DNA of 64,000 nt from Bordetella parapertussis (GTDB lineage Bacteria; Pseudomonadota; Gammaproteobacteria; Burkholderiales; SG8-41): NCBI GenBank assembly GCA_945861275.1, contig CAMATZ010000025.1, forward strand, positions 1 to 64,000, given 5' to 3'. Below the pieces are notes generated by a model. The model saw only the letters and a list, made by a program, of their open reading frames with translations, was not told the DNA's origin and did no database searches. The position numbers and the translations under genes are program-made. Positions 46,096 to 55,939 of the stretch are shown piece by piece; position 1 is the first letter of the stretch; each line of letters opens with the position of its first letter.

Positions 46096-46138
46096 GGTGT
46101 TTCCTTTTTGAACATTTTAGCTATTATAGCCTTTTTGA

Positions 46139-46888
46139 TCAACCCAGCATCTGCCCGCCATCGACCGCGATGGTCTGGCCGGTGACCCAGCTTGCCGCAC
46201 TACTTGCCAGGAACAGCGCAACGTTCGCTATTTCCTGTGGCGTGCCCAGACGCCCAAAACGGATCCTGCCGAGGATCGCATTGTAGAGTTTAGGGTCTGT
46301 GGTTTTTCTTTTCTCCCAACTCCCGCCCGGAAACTCGATGGAACCGGGCGCAATACAGTTCACGCGAATGTGTTTGGCCGCCAGGTGCGCCGCCTGCGAC
46401 AGAGTGTATTGGATCAACGCTGCTTTGACCGCGCCGTACGGCGGTGTGCGTGCGCTGGCCTTAAGGCCGGCAGTGGAAGAGATATTGATGATCGAGCCCC
46501 GCGATTTCTCAAGAAAAGGCAACGCGGCGTGGGACGCGCGCACCGGAGCCATCAGGTCGACGCTGACGCTTACCGCCCAGCCCGCTTCGTCGTCGCTGCT
46601 GCCGAAGCCGGATGCATTGTTCACCAGCACGTCGATACCGCCAAGTGCTTGCGCTGCGGCCAGTACGTAGTTTGCCACCGCGGGTCCATTGCCGAGGTCG
46701 CAGGTCACGGCATGCACGGTGTGACCATACTGCCGCAGTTCGGCTTCGGTTGCACGCAGCGCGCTTTCGCCACGCGCACAGATCGATACGTTCGCGCCGG
46801 CCTGCGCGAACGTCAGCGCGATTGAGCGGCCAATGCCGCGCGAGCCGCCGGCGATGATTGCATTACGTCCAGTCAGGTCAAGTTGCAT
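46139..46888 (-). CDS. Short-chain dehydrogenase/reductase (classical SDR)
   Basis: 249 residues. The cofactor loop GGSRGIG lies at 14-20, NNASG follows, the catalytic Ser is in NISSTAG, and Y151/K155 are in PYGAVKAAL. The C-terminal VTGQTIAVDGGQMLG is typical of FabG-like SDRs. NAD(P)H-dependent reduction or oxidation of a carbonyl substrate is expected; the substrate is unknown. It ends just downstream of the Phd-like gene start and is divergent from the lipoprotein gene. Confidence 0.93.
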   Translation of the reverse strand: MQLDLTGRNAIIAGGSRGIGRSIALTFAQAGANVSICARGESALRATEAELRQYGHTVHAVTCDLGNGPAVANYVLAAAQALGGIDVLVNNASGFGSSDDEAGWAVSVSVDLMAPVRASHAALPFLEKSRGSIINISSTAGLKASARTPPYGAVKAALIQYTLSQAAHLAAKHIRVNCIAPGSIEFPGGSWEKRKTTDPKLYNAILGRIRFGRLGTPQEIANVALFLASSAASWVTGQTIAVDGGQMLG

Positions 46889-46973
46889 GTGTGCAAATCA
46901 CTCCGTGATAAAGGTGTTTGATTATCTCATTCCGTTACATTTTCGCCCAGCGCGCGATGCGCTATCATGCCGC

Positions 46974-47681
46974 ATGCGTAACTGTTCACGACTACTGCTG
47001 CTTACCCTCGCGCTGCTGCCTGCCTGCGCCAGCCAGCACACCGCGCCCCCGCGCACGGGCGGCGGGTTTAGTCCTTCGCAGCTCGTGAAATCCGATATTG
47101 ACCGCGTGGCTGAGGCGCATCAGCGGGAAATTTTTCACAATCTGCGCGTGCTTGCCGAGAAACTCTATCGCCGCAATCCGCGCGAGTTGAGCAAAAGCGG
47201 GCAACGCACGGTGGATGTCGGTGTTGCGCGCATTTTTGACGTGCATCACGACTGGCGCTTCGCCGAACTGCGCGGCGCACGCGGCACCGCGGCCATACAA
47301 CTCGCGCTGCGTGAGAATTATGCGGGTGACAGGGTGCTGGCCTACGTCGTCGGTGTGGCGAGCATGATCCAGACTGCGTTCCATGACAAAACAGAATTTT
47401 TCATGCTCGACGATCTTGATGCACAAGGCCTGCACAACGCCGCCCGCAACGTGGAAATCGCAGTATGGAAACTCTCCAACACGCGCAATGCCCAGGGACA
47501 GTTGCTGCTGCTTTCCAACGACGCTGCCGGCGCGACGATCAATCTCAGCTTCGAGCGCGAGTTTGGTAAGATGATCGCCAGTCTCGACATCCTGTCGAAA
47601 ATCGCAGCGGACAAGAGCAACCGCACAGTGGTGAAAGTCTTTCAAACCATCGCCACTGCGGTGTTTCTGCCGATAAAATAA
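46974..47681 (+). CDS. Putative lipoprotein of unknown function
   Basis: 235 residues from the ATG at 46974, where a lipoprotein signal peptide begins (MRNCSRLLLLTLALLPAC); the lipobox LPAC puts the lipidated Cys at about residue 18. The longer frame has no such signal. The mature part is a mixed alpha/beta domain with the phrases QREIFHNLRVLAEKLYRRNPREL and FHDKTEFFMLDDLDAQGLHNAARNVEIAVWKL. I recognise no named domain. It is probably anchored in the outer membrane facing the periplasm. Confidence 0.82.
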   Translation: MRNCSRLLLLTLALLPACASQHTAPPRTGGGFSPSQLVKSDIDRVAEAHQREIFHNLRVLAEKLYRRNPRELSKSGQRTVDVGVARIFDVHHDWRFAELRGARGTAAIQLALRENYAGDRVLAYVVGVASMIQTAFHDKTEFFMLDDLDAQGLHNAARNVEIAVWKLSNTRNAQGQLLLLSNDAAGATINLSFEREFGKMIASLDILSKIAADKSNRTVVKVFQTIATAVFLPIK

Positions 47682-47751
47682 ATGTGGCGCGGTTTCGCGC
47701 CGGGACGCCACAGTAGGAATGGATGCGGTTTTGATGTTCTCCGGCCCGCCC

Positions 47752-49959
47752 CTAGCGCCGCCCCGCCCGCATCACCCCTTTCACCTCGCGGATCATGGAT
47801 AACACGCGCTGCAACTGAGCGAGATTGGCGATTTCCAGCGTGAAGCGCATGCGCGCGAGCAGATCACGTGTCAACGTATTGGTAGCGGTAACGTTCGCTC
47901 GTTCGCGCGTGAATACCTCGCTGATATCGCGCAGCAGCCCGGTGCGGTCGAGCGCTTCGATCTCCACCTCGGCAGGAAACGTGGCGCCGGTTGCCGCCCC
48001 CCATTCGGCCGTCACCATGCGCTGCGGATCGAGGCGTTTGACGTTGGCGCAGCTTGCGCGATGCACGGTGACGCCGCGTCCGCGCGACACGAAGCCCACT
48101 ATCGGCTCCGGCGGTGCGGGCTTGCAACATTTTGCCGGTACCGTCAGCAGCTTATCCACGCCGACCACCAGCACGCCACCACCCGTGCCACTAGCGCGCG
48201 GCTTGCGCGGCGCGGGCATGCTCTCAACCACCGGCGCCGCGGGCGCCGCCGGACGCAGCGCATCCTGCAGACGCCGCGGCCCGATATCACCGCGCCCGAT
48301 ATCCGCCAGAAAATCATTGAGCTTGGCATAGCCCTGCTCGTCCGCCAGCTTGTCGAGATTCAACGCCGTAAGGCCGTGACGCTGCAATTCCTTGTCCAGT
48401 GCCGCGCGGCCTTGCGCCACATCCATGTCGTAGTGCTGGCGATTAAACCACTGCCGCACTTTGCTGCGCGCGCCCTGACTCTTGATGTAGCCCAGTTGGG
48501 CATTCAGCCAGTCGCGGCTGGGCCCGCCCTGCGCAACCGTGGTGACTTCGACCTGCTGGCCGTTGCGCAGCACCGTGTTGAGCGGCGCCATTGCGCCATC
48601 GACCTTCGCGCCGCGGCAGCGGTGACCGAGTTCGGTATGCACGTGATACGCAAAATCCACCGGTGTTGATCCGCTGGGCAAATCGACCACTTTGCCCTGT
48701 GGCGTAAATACGTAAATGGTATCGTTGAACAGGCCGGTTCTAAATTGCTCTGCCAGTTCGCCGGCATCACGCACCTCGTCTTTCCATTCCAGCACCTGCC
48801 GCAGCCACGCGATTTTCTCGTCGTAGCCTTTGGTTTGGCGCGCGCCTTCCTTGTAGCGCCAGTGCGCGGCCACCCCGAGCTCCGAGCTTTGATGCATATC
48901 GTGCGTGCGGATTTGCACTTCGACCGACTTGCCTTCCGGCCCGATCACCGCGGTGTGCAGCGAGCGGTAATGGTTGGCCTTGGGCTTGGCGATGTAATCG
49001 TCGAACTCCTTCGGGATAGGCGACCACAATTGATGCACCAGACCCAGGGCCGCGTAGCAGTCCTTCACGTCGTCCACCAGCACCCGCACCGCGCGCACGT
49101 CGTAGAGCGCTTCGAAATCCATGCCTTTGCGCTGCATCTTGTTATAAATGCTGGTGATATGCTTGGGCCGGCCGCTGATCTCGGCTTTGATACGCGCGTG
49201 CGCAAGCTCGTCCTTGAGCAGCGTCATCACGTTTTCGATGTAGCCCTCGCGATGGACACGCTTATCGTCGAGCAGGCGCGCGATTTCCTTGTAGGCGTCC
49301 GGCTGGAGGATCCGAAATGCCAGATCTTCCAGCTCCCATTTCAACTGCCATACCCCCAGACGATTGGCGAGCGGCGCAAAAATATCGCTGCCGAGCTGCG
49401 CTTTGTCTCGGCGCGCGGCTGCATCATCGCTCCTGACTGCGTAACGCAAATCCTGCGTGTGATCCGCGAGCTTGATCAGCACCACCCGCACATCCTGCAC
49501 CATCGCCAGCAGCATTTTGCGCAGCGCTTCGAGTTGCTCTGCCTGCTCATCGGGACTGCTGTTTGGTAAGCGCGGATCCCCTTTGCGCCGGTTCGACAAC
49601 GCGCCGATGGCGTTCATGCGCAGCACGCCTTCGGCCAGCTCTGCAATGGCCGCGCCGAATTTATCGCGAATGCGCCGCGCGGCATTCGCCTCCAGCGCCA
49701 GTGCCGGCCACAACAATGCGGCGGCAATAGCTTCGTGCCCCAAACGCAAATCGTCGAGCAATGATACCGCTCCCAGGACATGCGTGAGCACCGCTTCGCC
49801 ATTGGCAAGCGTTTTACCGTCATACAGCGGCGTGACATAGGCGATCACATCGCGCAGTGTTTGCGCGGCGGCAGCGGATTCGTGCACGGCAATCGCATCG
49901 ATCCACGCCGGTGTAGCGGCGGCGGGGGTTACCAGCTTGAGATGGGTTGCTTTGACCAT
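47752..49959 (-). CDS. relA: GTP pyrophosphokinase RelA
   Basis: 735 residues with the standard layout: degenerate HD domain (about 30-190), ppGpp synthetase (about 230-380), TGS (about 400-465), helical linker and C-terminal ACT. The hydrolase HD pair is missing (AALLWPALAL), and the synthetase has the acidic EFDDYI motif, so it is RelA type and not SpoT. The usual glycine before the substrate-stacking Tyr is His (KANHYRSLHT). It makes (p)ppGpp on stalled ribosomes. The ATG at 49959 fits the family length. Confidence 0.96.
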   Translation of the reverse strand: MVKATHLKLVTPAAATPAWIDAIAVHESAAAAQTLRDVIAYVTPLYDGKTLANGEAVLTHVLGAVSLLDDLRLGHEAIAAALLWPALALEANAARRIRDKFGAAIAELAEGVLRMNAIGALSNRRKGDPRLPNSSPDEQAEQLEALRKMLLAMVQDVRVVLIKLADHTQDLRYAVRSDDAAARRDKAQLGSDIFAPLANRLGVWQLKWELEDLAFRILQPDAYKEIARLLDDKRVHREGYIENVMTLLKDELAHARIKAEISGRPKHITSIYNKMQRKGMDFEALYDVRAVRVLVDDVKDCYAALGLVHQLWSPIPKEFDDYIAKPKANHYRSLHTAVIGPEGKSVEVQIRTHDMHQSSELGVAAHWRYKEGARQTKGYDEKIAWLRQVLEWKDEVRDAGELAEQFRTGLFNDTIYVFTPQGKVVDLPSGSTPVDFAYHVHTELGHRCRGAKVDGAMAPLNTVLRNGQQVEVTTVAQGGPSRDWLNAQLGYIKSQGARSKVRQWFNRQHYDMDVAQGRAALDKELQRHGLTALNLDKLADEQGYAKLNDFLADIGRGDIGPRRLQDALRPAAPAAPVVESMPAPRKPRASGTGGGVLVVGVDKLLTVPAKCCKPAPPEPIVGFVSRGRGVTVHRASCANVKRLDPQRMVTAEWGAATGATFPAEVEIEALDRTGLLRDISEVFTRERANVTATNTLTRDLLARMRFTLEIANLAQLQRVLSMIREVKGVMRAGRR

Positions 49960-50017
49960 AGGGAGATTATAAGTTGAGATTTATCCGCTGTGGCCCGCGC
50001 CGGAACAAGCTGCAGGA

Positions 50018-50422
50018 TCATTCACCTGCCGCCCGAAACGCCGCCTCAACCGCGCGCACCAACGAAGGATGCAGCGTGCCCAAAGCGGGCGTTTCTCCAT
50101 GGGGGGCTGCTGGCGGCACGGTGAACCAATCCGTGGTGTACGGCAGATCGACGATCTGTCGCAGGTCGAATTTGGTGTCGTAACTCAGCCCGGCGGCTGC
50201 ATAGGCTACCGGGTTACGGCTGCGCAGAATTGCAAATTCTCCGCGATACAGCGTACTAGTACGCTGACTGGTGCCATAAGCGACACGCACGACGAACTGT
50301 GGCGCGTCGTCGTCGAAAACCGTAACGATAAGCGCAGGTCGTGGCTTCGGGCGGGGATGAATGTCGTCCGGGAAATGACACCACACAATTTCGCCAGCGG
50401 TGGGTTCGCCCCACCATTTCAT
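50018..50422 (-). CDS. PemK/MazF-like toxin
   Basis: 134 residues. N-terminal GEIVWCHFPDD and RPALIVTVFDD match the start of the PemK/MazF barrel, although the conserved tail is diverged, so the assignment rests on the fold-like pattern plus context. It is preceded by a small gene with an ATGA overlap, a type II toxin-antitoxin arrangement. Sequence-specific mRNA cleavage would be the expected role. Confidence 0.72.
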   Translation of the reverse strand: MKWWGEPTAGEIVWCHFPDDIHPRPKPRPALIVTVFDDDAPQFVVRVAYGTSQRTSTLYRGEFAILRSRNPVAYAAAGLSYDTKFDLRQIVDLPYTTDWFTVPPAAPHGETPALGTLHPSLVRAVEAAFRAAGE

Positions 50423-50712
50423 TTCACCACCGTCTCAGTCTCGAACAAACTGGAGCGCACCGAGCGCTTGCTACTGCGCGGCACGCGCTTTTTGATTTGC
50501 CGAATTTGCGCTGCGCTAAGCGCGCCATCATCGGGCTCGTACTGCGGCAGAATTCTTACAGCCAACTCGTGCAAGGCCTGATGTATCGCTTGTGTCTCAT
50601 CGACACCCAGACGTTCAGCGAGGCGCTTCGCGGTTTCGCGACTCACGCCGCCCGGGCTGTCAGACACGCGATAGCGGAACGCAATTTGGTTGGCGATCAA
50701 CTTGATTGGCAT
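50419..50712 (-). CDS. Putative antitoxin of the PemK/MazF-like pair
   Basis: 97 residues, rich in charged residues. RVSDSPGGVSRETAKRLAERL and the following LGVDETQAIHQALHELAVRIL look like a helical DNA-binding dimer region. The basic C-terminus (KKRVPRSSKRSVRSS) is likely unstructured. The stop overlaps the toxin's ATG (ATGA). A family name cannot be given with confidence. Confidence 0.75.
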   Translation of the reverse strand: MPIKLIANQIAFRYRVSDSPGGVSRETAKRLAERLGVDETQAIHQALHELAVRILPQYEPDDGALSAAQIRQIKKRVPRSSKRSVRSSLFETETVVK

Positions 50713-50843
50713 GCTTGAACCTCATTGTTAGATATCTATAAGATATCCACGATGCCGCAAAATGTCAATAGATGGAACGCCCCTTCCAGGCTGCAGCATG
50801 TCTTATACATTACAATTTTCGTAGCTCAGCGTATGGCATAACC

Positions 50844-50859
50844 ATTTGTTTTTATTAAT
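50844..50859. repeat. AT-rich 16-bp word, copy 1
   Basis: ATTTGTTTTTATTAAT lies immediately downstream of the comEC stop codon. The identical word occurs at 55528-55543, and a near copy is present in reverse at about 28850-28868. Each copy sits at a gene boundary. Confidence 0.6.
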
Positions 50860-50862
50860 ATT

Positions 50863-53244
50863 TCACAACTCCTCCGGATCAGGCACCGCATCCCCCAGCA
50901 TCTGCGTCTGCCAATAGCGCCGGTAGGTCGCACGGTGCGGCGTGACCCGGATGGCGTCGCCCGCCCCCAAGTGCAAGGTCAGCGCGCCGTCGCGGTCAGT
51001 GCGATAGACATGACTGCCGTGCCGCAAATAACGTTCTTCTACATCGGGGTGCGGATGGCGGAAGCGATTGCGATAGCCCACCGCGTAAATCACGATGCGC
51101 GGATCAACCGCTTGCACGAACGCCGCTGTCGACGAGGTTTTGCTGCCGTGATGCGGCACCAGCAACACCTGCGCACGCAACGCCTCACGCGAGGACGCCA
51201 GCAACTGCAGCTCCGCGCGCGCTTCGATATCCGCGGGTATCAACACCGCACCATGGCGTGTCGCAATGCGCAGCACGCAGCCGCGATTGTTGTCCCTGAT
51301 CGATGCATCGTCATAGCTGTCACGGGTCGGATGCAGCATGTCGAAGCGCACGCCGTCCCATGCCCAGCTTTGCCCCGCAAAACAGTGTGCGGATTTGTCG
51401 GCCTCGAAACGCAGCGGGTCAAGATCGGGCACCGAGGTCAGCAGTTGCGCCACCGGCATTGCCTGCAACACCGACGATGCGCCGCCGTAGTGATCGATGT
51501 CATCATGGCTCACGATCAACATATCCAGCGCCTTGACTCCGGCCGCGCGCAGATACGGCACGATCATGCGATTGCCGGCGTCGGCTTGCGGGCCGTACGC
51601 AGGACCGCTGTCAAACAGCAGCGCGTGATGGCGCGTGCGCGCCACGACGGCGAGACCGTGACCCACGTCGAGCACCGTGAGTTGCAATTCGCCCTCCGGC
51701 AAAGGCGGTGGTGCGGCAAGAAACAAAGGCAGAAATGCCGCCAGTCCCGTCCAGCGCAGCGGAAAGCCGCGCGGCAGCAGCAGGACTATCGCACCGGCTA
51801 CCGCCACCAGCACCGTCCACCCCGGCGGTGCGTGTTGCTGCCATACCGCTGCCGGAAGATTGCTCATCCACGCCAGTGCCAGCCCGCACCACGACATAAC
51901 GCCATGCGCGAGCTGCAACACCCAATCAAACGGCAACAACATGCCCGCCAGCGTCAGCGGCACCACCACCAGGCTCACCAATGGAATCGCCAGCGCATTG
52001 GCCAGCGGCGAAATAATCGACACCTGTTGAAACAACGCCAGCAGCGCCGGCATCAGCGCCAGTGTTACCGCCCATTGCACCTGCGCCCAGGTGAGCAGCC
52101 AGTGCGCTGTGCCGACGCGTCCCACGCTCACGTACAAAATCACCGCCACCGCGCCAAACGACAGCCAAAAGCCGGCAGCCAGCACCGCCCATGGATCGAT
52201 TAGCACCACCACCAGCAGCGCAACGCTAAGCACCGCCAGCGCCGAACTCATGCGATTCAGCCACAGCGCAACCGCCACCACGCCCAGCATGTAGAGCGTT
52301 CGTTGCGCCGGCACTTCATAGCCCGCGAGCAAGGTGTAGATCAGCGCCGCCGTCAGTCCCGCCAGCACCGCGGCCTTGCGCGCGGGCAGTCGCAGCGTGA
52401 GACGCGCGCTGCGCCGCCACAGGCCGTAGGCGAACGCGAATATCAGCCCCGACACCATGGTCACATGCAGTCCGGAAATCGACATCAGATGATTGACGCC
52501 GGTGCGCGTAAATATCTGCCACTGATCGGCTGGTATGGCGCGCTGGTCACCGATCGCCAGTGCCGCCAGCACGCCGGCATAAGGCTTGTCGGGCAGCGCC
52601 TGCAGAATGCGCGCGCGCAGCCGCTCGCGCGTGGCCTCGATCCAGTACGCGGGCTTGTGAACCATTGCATCGATGCGTCGGCTGCCGCTTTTCGGGCGCA
52701 CGCTACCGGTGGCGCGTATATCACGTTCAAACAGCCACGCTTCGTAATCAAAACCGTGTGGGTTGGCGCTGCCGCGCGGACGCCGCAAGCGCACAGTGAG
52801 TTGCCAGCGTTCGCCGGGCTTGAGATCCGGCAAGCTGCCGTGGCTACCCTCTTTGGCCACACTGCCCCACCAGTTCAGCGCGATATGCGAGGGCACCACA
52901 GCGCCCGGCGTGATCACGCGTTCGACATCGAACTCAAAGCGCACGCTGCGCTCATAGTGTTGCGGCAGACTTGCCACCACGCCCACGATTTGCACATCGC
53001 GGCCTTCCCAGGCCGGCGGCAGCGCGTCGTTCATGCGCAACTGCGCGCGTGTGGCGGCGTAGAAAAATCCGGCGCTCACGCAACACACGCCCATCGCGGC
53101 GAAAAATATCCAGCGTTGTGCGCGCGTGTACCACGCCAGCAACAGCAACGGCGGCAACACCACGGCCCACGCCAGCGGCGGCAGCAGCGCTTGTTGCTGC
53201 AGCAGTGCGATTCCCGCCACGAAAAGAATGATGAAGAAGGGCAA
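50863..53244 (-). CDS. comEC: DNA uptake channel protein ComEC/Rec2
   Basis: 793 residues. N-terminal hydrophobic helices lead into an OB-like DUF4131 domain, then a competence domain of about ten membrane helices (about 220-490) with GVNHLMSISGLHVTMVSGL, and a C-terminal metallo-beta-lactamase-like domain (about 510-780) with LDVGHGLAVV and SHDDIDHYGG as metal motif. It carries single-stranded DNA across the inner membrane during natural transformation. It lies divergent from the DUF2062 gene with a 32-bp gap. Confidence 0.95.
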   Translation of the reverse strand: MPFFIILFVAGIALLQQQALLPPLAWAVVLPPLLLLAWYTRAQRWIFFAAMGVCCVSAGFFYAATRAQLRMNDALPPAWEGRDVQIVGVVASLPQHYERSVRFEFDVERVITPGAVVPSHIALNWWGSVAKEGSHGSLPDLKPGERWQLTVRLRRPRGSANPHGFDYEAWLFERDIRATGSVRPKSGSRRIDAMVHKPAYWIEATRERLRARILQALPDKPYAGVLAALAIGDQRAIPADQWQIFTRTGVNHLMSISGLHVTMVSGLIFAFAYGLWRRSARLTLRLPARKAAVLAGLTAALIYTLLAGYEVPAQRTLYMLGVVAVALWLNRMSSALAVLSVALLVVVLIDPWAVLAAGFWLSFGAVAVILYVSVGRVGTAHWLLTWAQVQWAVTLALMPALLALFQQVSIISPLANALAIPLVSLVVVPLTLAGMLLPFDWVLQLAHGVMSWCGLALAWMSNLPAAVWQQHAPPGWTVLVAVAGAIVLLLPRGFPLRWTGLAAFLPLFLAAPPPLPEGELQLTVLDVGHGLAVVARTRHHALLFDSGPAYGPQADAGNRMIVPYLRAAGVKALDMLIVSHDDIDHYGGASSVLQAMPVAQLLTSVPDLDPLRFEADKSAHCFAGQSWAWDGVRFDMLHPTRDSYDDASIRDNNRGCVLRIATRHGAVLIPADIEARAELQLLASSREALRAQVLLVPHHGSKTSSTAAFVQAVDPRIVIYAVGYRNRFRHPHPDVEERYLRHGSHVYRTDRDGALTLHLGAGDAIRVTPHRATYRRYWQTQMLGDAVPDPEEL

Positions 53245-53276
53245 TGTGATCCAGGAATATCGCTACAATAAACCAC

Positions 53277-53843
53277 ATGTTACGCAAGTATCTGCGGCGC
53301 GTGCTGCCGAGCCATCAATCCATACGCGACAACCGTTACATCGCGCGTTTTGGCAATCGTCTGCAACATCATAACCTGTGGCATCTGCGTCGCCGCTCGG
53401 TGGCGGGCGGCGTGGCGGCCGGGCTGTTCGCGGGTTTGATTCCCGGCAGCAATCCGGTGCAATTCAGCGCCGGCGCTTTGCTCGCAATCGGCTTCAAGGT
53501 CAATCTGCCGCTGTCGATGCTGGTGACGCTGTATTCCAATCCGTTCACCATCGTGCCACTGTATCTGGTGGCGTTCAAGCTGGGGCAACTCGCACTGTGG
53601 CAAAGCGGCGGCGAGCTGCCGCTATTCGAGATCGGGGTCGAAGGCCAGGGCGCCATGGCGTGGTTAAGCGCCACACTGCAGTGGCTGACCAGCGCCGGCA
53701 AACCGCTGCTGATCGGCCTGCCGCTGCTTGCGCTGCTGCTCGCTCTCATCGGATACTGCATCACCGATTGGGCGTGGCGCCTCGGCGTGCTGTGGCAGTG
53801 GCGCCAGCGCAAACTTAGACGTGCGAGGAAATCATCGCCATGA
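53277..53843 (+). CDS. DUF2062 family membrane protein
   Basis: 188 residues. The family stretch RRSVAGGVAAGLFAGLIPGSNPVQFSAGALLAIGFKVNLP and a second hydrophobic segment SNPFTIVPLYLVAFKLGQLAL are visible, plus a C-terminal helix with a basic tail. Function unknown; the gene is often next to comEC in betaproteobacteria. Its stop overlaps the start of alkA (ATGA), so a DUF2062-alkA operon is likely. Confidence 0.9.
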   Translation: MLRKYLRRVLPSHQSIRDNRYIARFGNRLQHHNLWHLRRRSVAGGVAAGLFAGLIPGSNPVQFSAGALLAIGFKVNLPLSMLVTLYSNPFTIVPLYLVAFKLGQLALWQSGGELPLFEIGVEGQGAMAWLSATLQWLTSAGKPLLIGLPLLALLLALIGYCITDWAWRLGVLWQWRQRKLRRARKSSP

Positions 53844-54457
53844 AACCCCGCTATTGGACGCGCGCCACCACCGAGCTTTCCGCTCGCGATGCAGTGATGA
53901 AAAAGCTCATCGCGCAGCACAAGAGTCTCGCACTGGGCAGCCGTGGCGACGCCTTTCAAACACTGGCGCGCGCCATCGTCGGCCAGCAGATTTCGGTGAA
54001 GGCCGCGCAAAGCGTGTGGAACCGCTTCGTGGCGGCGCATGGTGTTGTAGCCCCGGCGGTGATTGCCGCCTCCACCCCTGAAACGCTGCGCGGCTGCGGA
54101 CTTTCCGGGCAAAAATCGGGCTACATCCTTGATCTTGCGACGCGCTTTGCCGATGGACGGCTGCAACCGGCGGGCTGGAAACGGCTGCAGGACGAAGCAC
54201 TGATCGCGGAATTGATTCAAGTCAAAGGCATCGGCCGCTGGACCGCCGAAATGTTCATGATTTTTAATTTGACACGGCCCGATATATTTCCTGCCGGTGA
54301 TCTCGGTCTGCAAAAGGCCATGACGCTGCATTACAATCGCGGGCGCCCATTGACGCCGGCATGCATGCAACGCATAGGCGCGGCGTGGGCGCCGTGGCGC
54401 TCAGTCGCCACCTGGTATATGTGGCGCAGTCTTGACCCGATACCCGTCGAATATTAG
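53840..54457 (+). CDS. alkA: DNA-3-methyladenine glycosylase II (AlkA-like)
   Basis: 205 residues, shorter than E. coli AlkA because the N-terminal beta domain is missing, as in many bacterial AlkA-type enzymes. The helix-hairpin-helix IQVKGIGRWTAEMF (about 126-139) is followed by the catalytic Asp D154 in PAGDLGLQKA. It removes alkylated purines by N-glycosidic cleavage in base excision repair. It is coupled with the DUF2062 gene through ATGA. Confidence 0.93.
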   Translation: MKPRYWTRATTELSARDAVMKKLIAQHKSLALGSRGDAFQTLARAIVGQQISVKAAQSVWNRFVAAHGVVAPAVIAASTPETLRGCGLSGQKSGYILDLATRFADGRLQPAGWKRLQDEALIAELIQVKGIGRWTAEMFMIFNLTRPDIFPAGDLGLQKAMTLHYNRGRPLTPACMQRIGAAWAPWRSVATWYMWRSLDPIPVEY

Positions 54458-54460
54458 GCA

Positions 54461-55513
54461 ATGGCTGAACATTACATCCCCGCCGCCGCGCTGCCGCAGC
54501 GTCCGTACCTGCGTTTTGTGTGGGGTTTTGTCGCGCTGATGGCAATCATGGCGATAGGCGCCGTCGGCTACAAAATCATCGGCGGTGAAAAAGCGACGTG
54601 GATCGACTGCATCTACATGACGTTTATCACCATCGCCAGCATCGGCTATGGCGAAATTATCGATCTGAGCCACAGTCCCGGCGGCCGCGTATTCACCATG
54701 TTCATCGGCTTCGCCGGCATTGGCGTCGCGACCTACCTGCTATCGACATTTACGGCGTTCCTGCTCGAAGGCAAAATCAATGAAGCACTATGGAGAAAGC
54801 GGATGGAAAAAAATATCCATAAACTGAATCAGCATTTTGTGGTGTGCGGCAGCGGGCGCGTGGGCCGCAATGTGGCCAATGAACTATCGGCCACCAACCG
54901 TTCGTATGTGATCGTGGATATCGATTTGCATGAGATCGAGACGCACCTCGAAAAACATCCAAACACGCTGTATGTTCATGGCGACGCTACCGACGATGAC
55001 CTGCTGCTCAAGGCCCATGTCGGGACCGCTGCCGGCGTTTTCGCCATTACCGGCGACGACGGGCGTAATCTGATGATCGCCATTACCGCGCGGCAATTGA
55101 ATCCCAGCGCGCGCATCGTCGCGCGCTGCCACGAAATGCGTAATATCGAAAAACTGCGTAAGGCCGGCGCCGATGCGATTGTGTCGCCTGATTTCACCGG
55201 CGGCATGCGCATTGTGTCGTCGATGGTGCGGCCGCAGGTGGTGACTTTTCTCGACGAAATGCTGCGTTCGGATAAGAATCTGCGGGTGGAAGAATTACAC
55301 CTGCCGCCGTCGTTTCGTGAGACCACGCTCGGCGCGCTCAATCTGCATCACAGCGATTACATCGTACTCGCGTTGCGTGAAAAAGAGGCCTGGCAATTTA
55401 ATCCCGCCACCGGCAGCGTGCTCAAACCCGGCGCGACGCTGGTGGTGATGACCACGCCCGGCGGCCGCCAGCTGCTGGAGCAGCGGTTCGCGCAGAGCGC
55501 TGCTCCTGTATAA
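54461..55513 (+). CDS. Potassium channel protein with RCK (TrkA-N/TrkA-C) domain
   Basis: 350 residues. Two membrane helices flank the selectivity filter TIASIGYGE at about 57-65. The RCK part has FVVCGSGRVGRNVANEL as NAD-binding loop and a TrkA-C domain at the end (LHHSDYIVLALREKEAWQFNPATG). It is probably a tetrameric K+ channel gated by NAD(H) or Ca2+-type ligands. It starts 4 bp after alkA and could be read with it. Confidence 0.92.
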   Translation: MAEHYIPAAALPQRPYLRFVWGFVALMAIMAIGAVGYKIIGGEKATWIDCIYMTFITIASIGYGEIIDLSHSPGGRVFTMFIGFAGIGVATYLLSTFTAFLLEGKINEALWRKRMEKNIHKLNQHFVVCGSGRVGRNVANELSATNRSYVIVDIDLHEIETHLEKHPNTLYVHGDATDDDLLLKAHVGTAAGVFAITGDDGRNLMIAITARQLNPSARIVARCHEMRNIEKLRKAGADAIVSPDFTGGMRIVSSMVRPQVVTFLDEMLRSDKNLRVEELHLPPSFRETTLGALNLHHSDYIVLALREKEAWQFNPATGSVLKPGATLVVMTTPGGRQLLEQRFAQSAAPV

Positions 55514-55527
55514 GGTATATTGTAAGC

Positions 55528-55543
55528 ATTTGTTTTTATTAAT
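55528..55543. repeat. AT-rich 16-bp word, copy 2
   Basis: The same ATTTGTTTTTATTAAT word as at 50844-50859, here directly after the K+ channel gene and before a small membrane protein gene with no clear ribosome site. Confidence 0.6.
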
Positions 55544-55554
55544 TATTTTTTCAC

Positions 55555-55899
55555 GTGACGCACGCGGAATTCATCGCAGCCTATCGCGCGGGACAGCTCA
55601 CCGTCGAATTCGATGCGGTGCTGGCTGGCAAATTTCTGAGTGCGCGACTGTTGCTGCCACTGATGATTTTGCCGCTGCTGGGCGCGGGTGTGGCGCTGGC
55701 GCTGCTGGGCTGGATCTGGAGCGGACTCGCCGTAATCGCGCTCGGCATCGTTGTGCCGCGACTCATCAAACGTGGCGCGCCGCGCTTTTTGCTGACACAG
55801 ATGCTGAACGACGAAAAGCTTTACGCTGATGCGCAGCGCGCCGGCATTATGCGCCTCGAAACGCCTAACCCGCAAAATGCAGAGGCAGCAGCACCATGA
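55555..55899 (+). CDS. Small membrane protein, unknown function
   Basis: 114 residues from a GTG. Two hydrophobic segments (about 31-50 and 52-68) are followed by a charged C-terminal half. I recognise no family. The GTG has no clear ribosome site and the leader is AT-rich, so the start could lie slightly inside. It follows the K+ channel gene by about 40 bp and ends 40 bp before the convergent lolD. Confidence 0.65.
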   Translation: MTHAEFIAAYRAGQLTVEFDAVLAGKFLSARLLLPLMILPLLGAGVALALLGWIWSGLAVIALGIVVPRLIKRGAPRFLLTQMLNDEKLYADAQRAGIMRLETPNPQNAEAAAP

Positions 55900-55939
55900 A
55901 CGTCAACCTGCGATCGGCGCAGTCAAACCGCAATCGCTC

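Noticed and set aside
50935..53271. Two long plus-strand frames opposite comEC
   Set aside because: They are rich in His, Gln and Arg without domain resemblance; the minus strand encodes a full ComEC.
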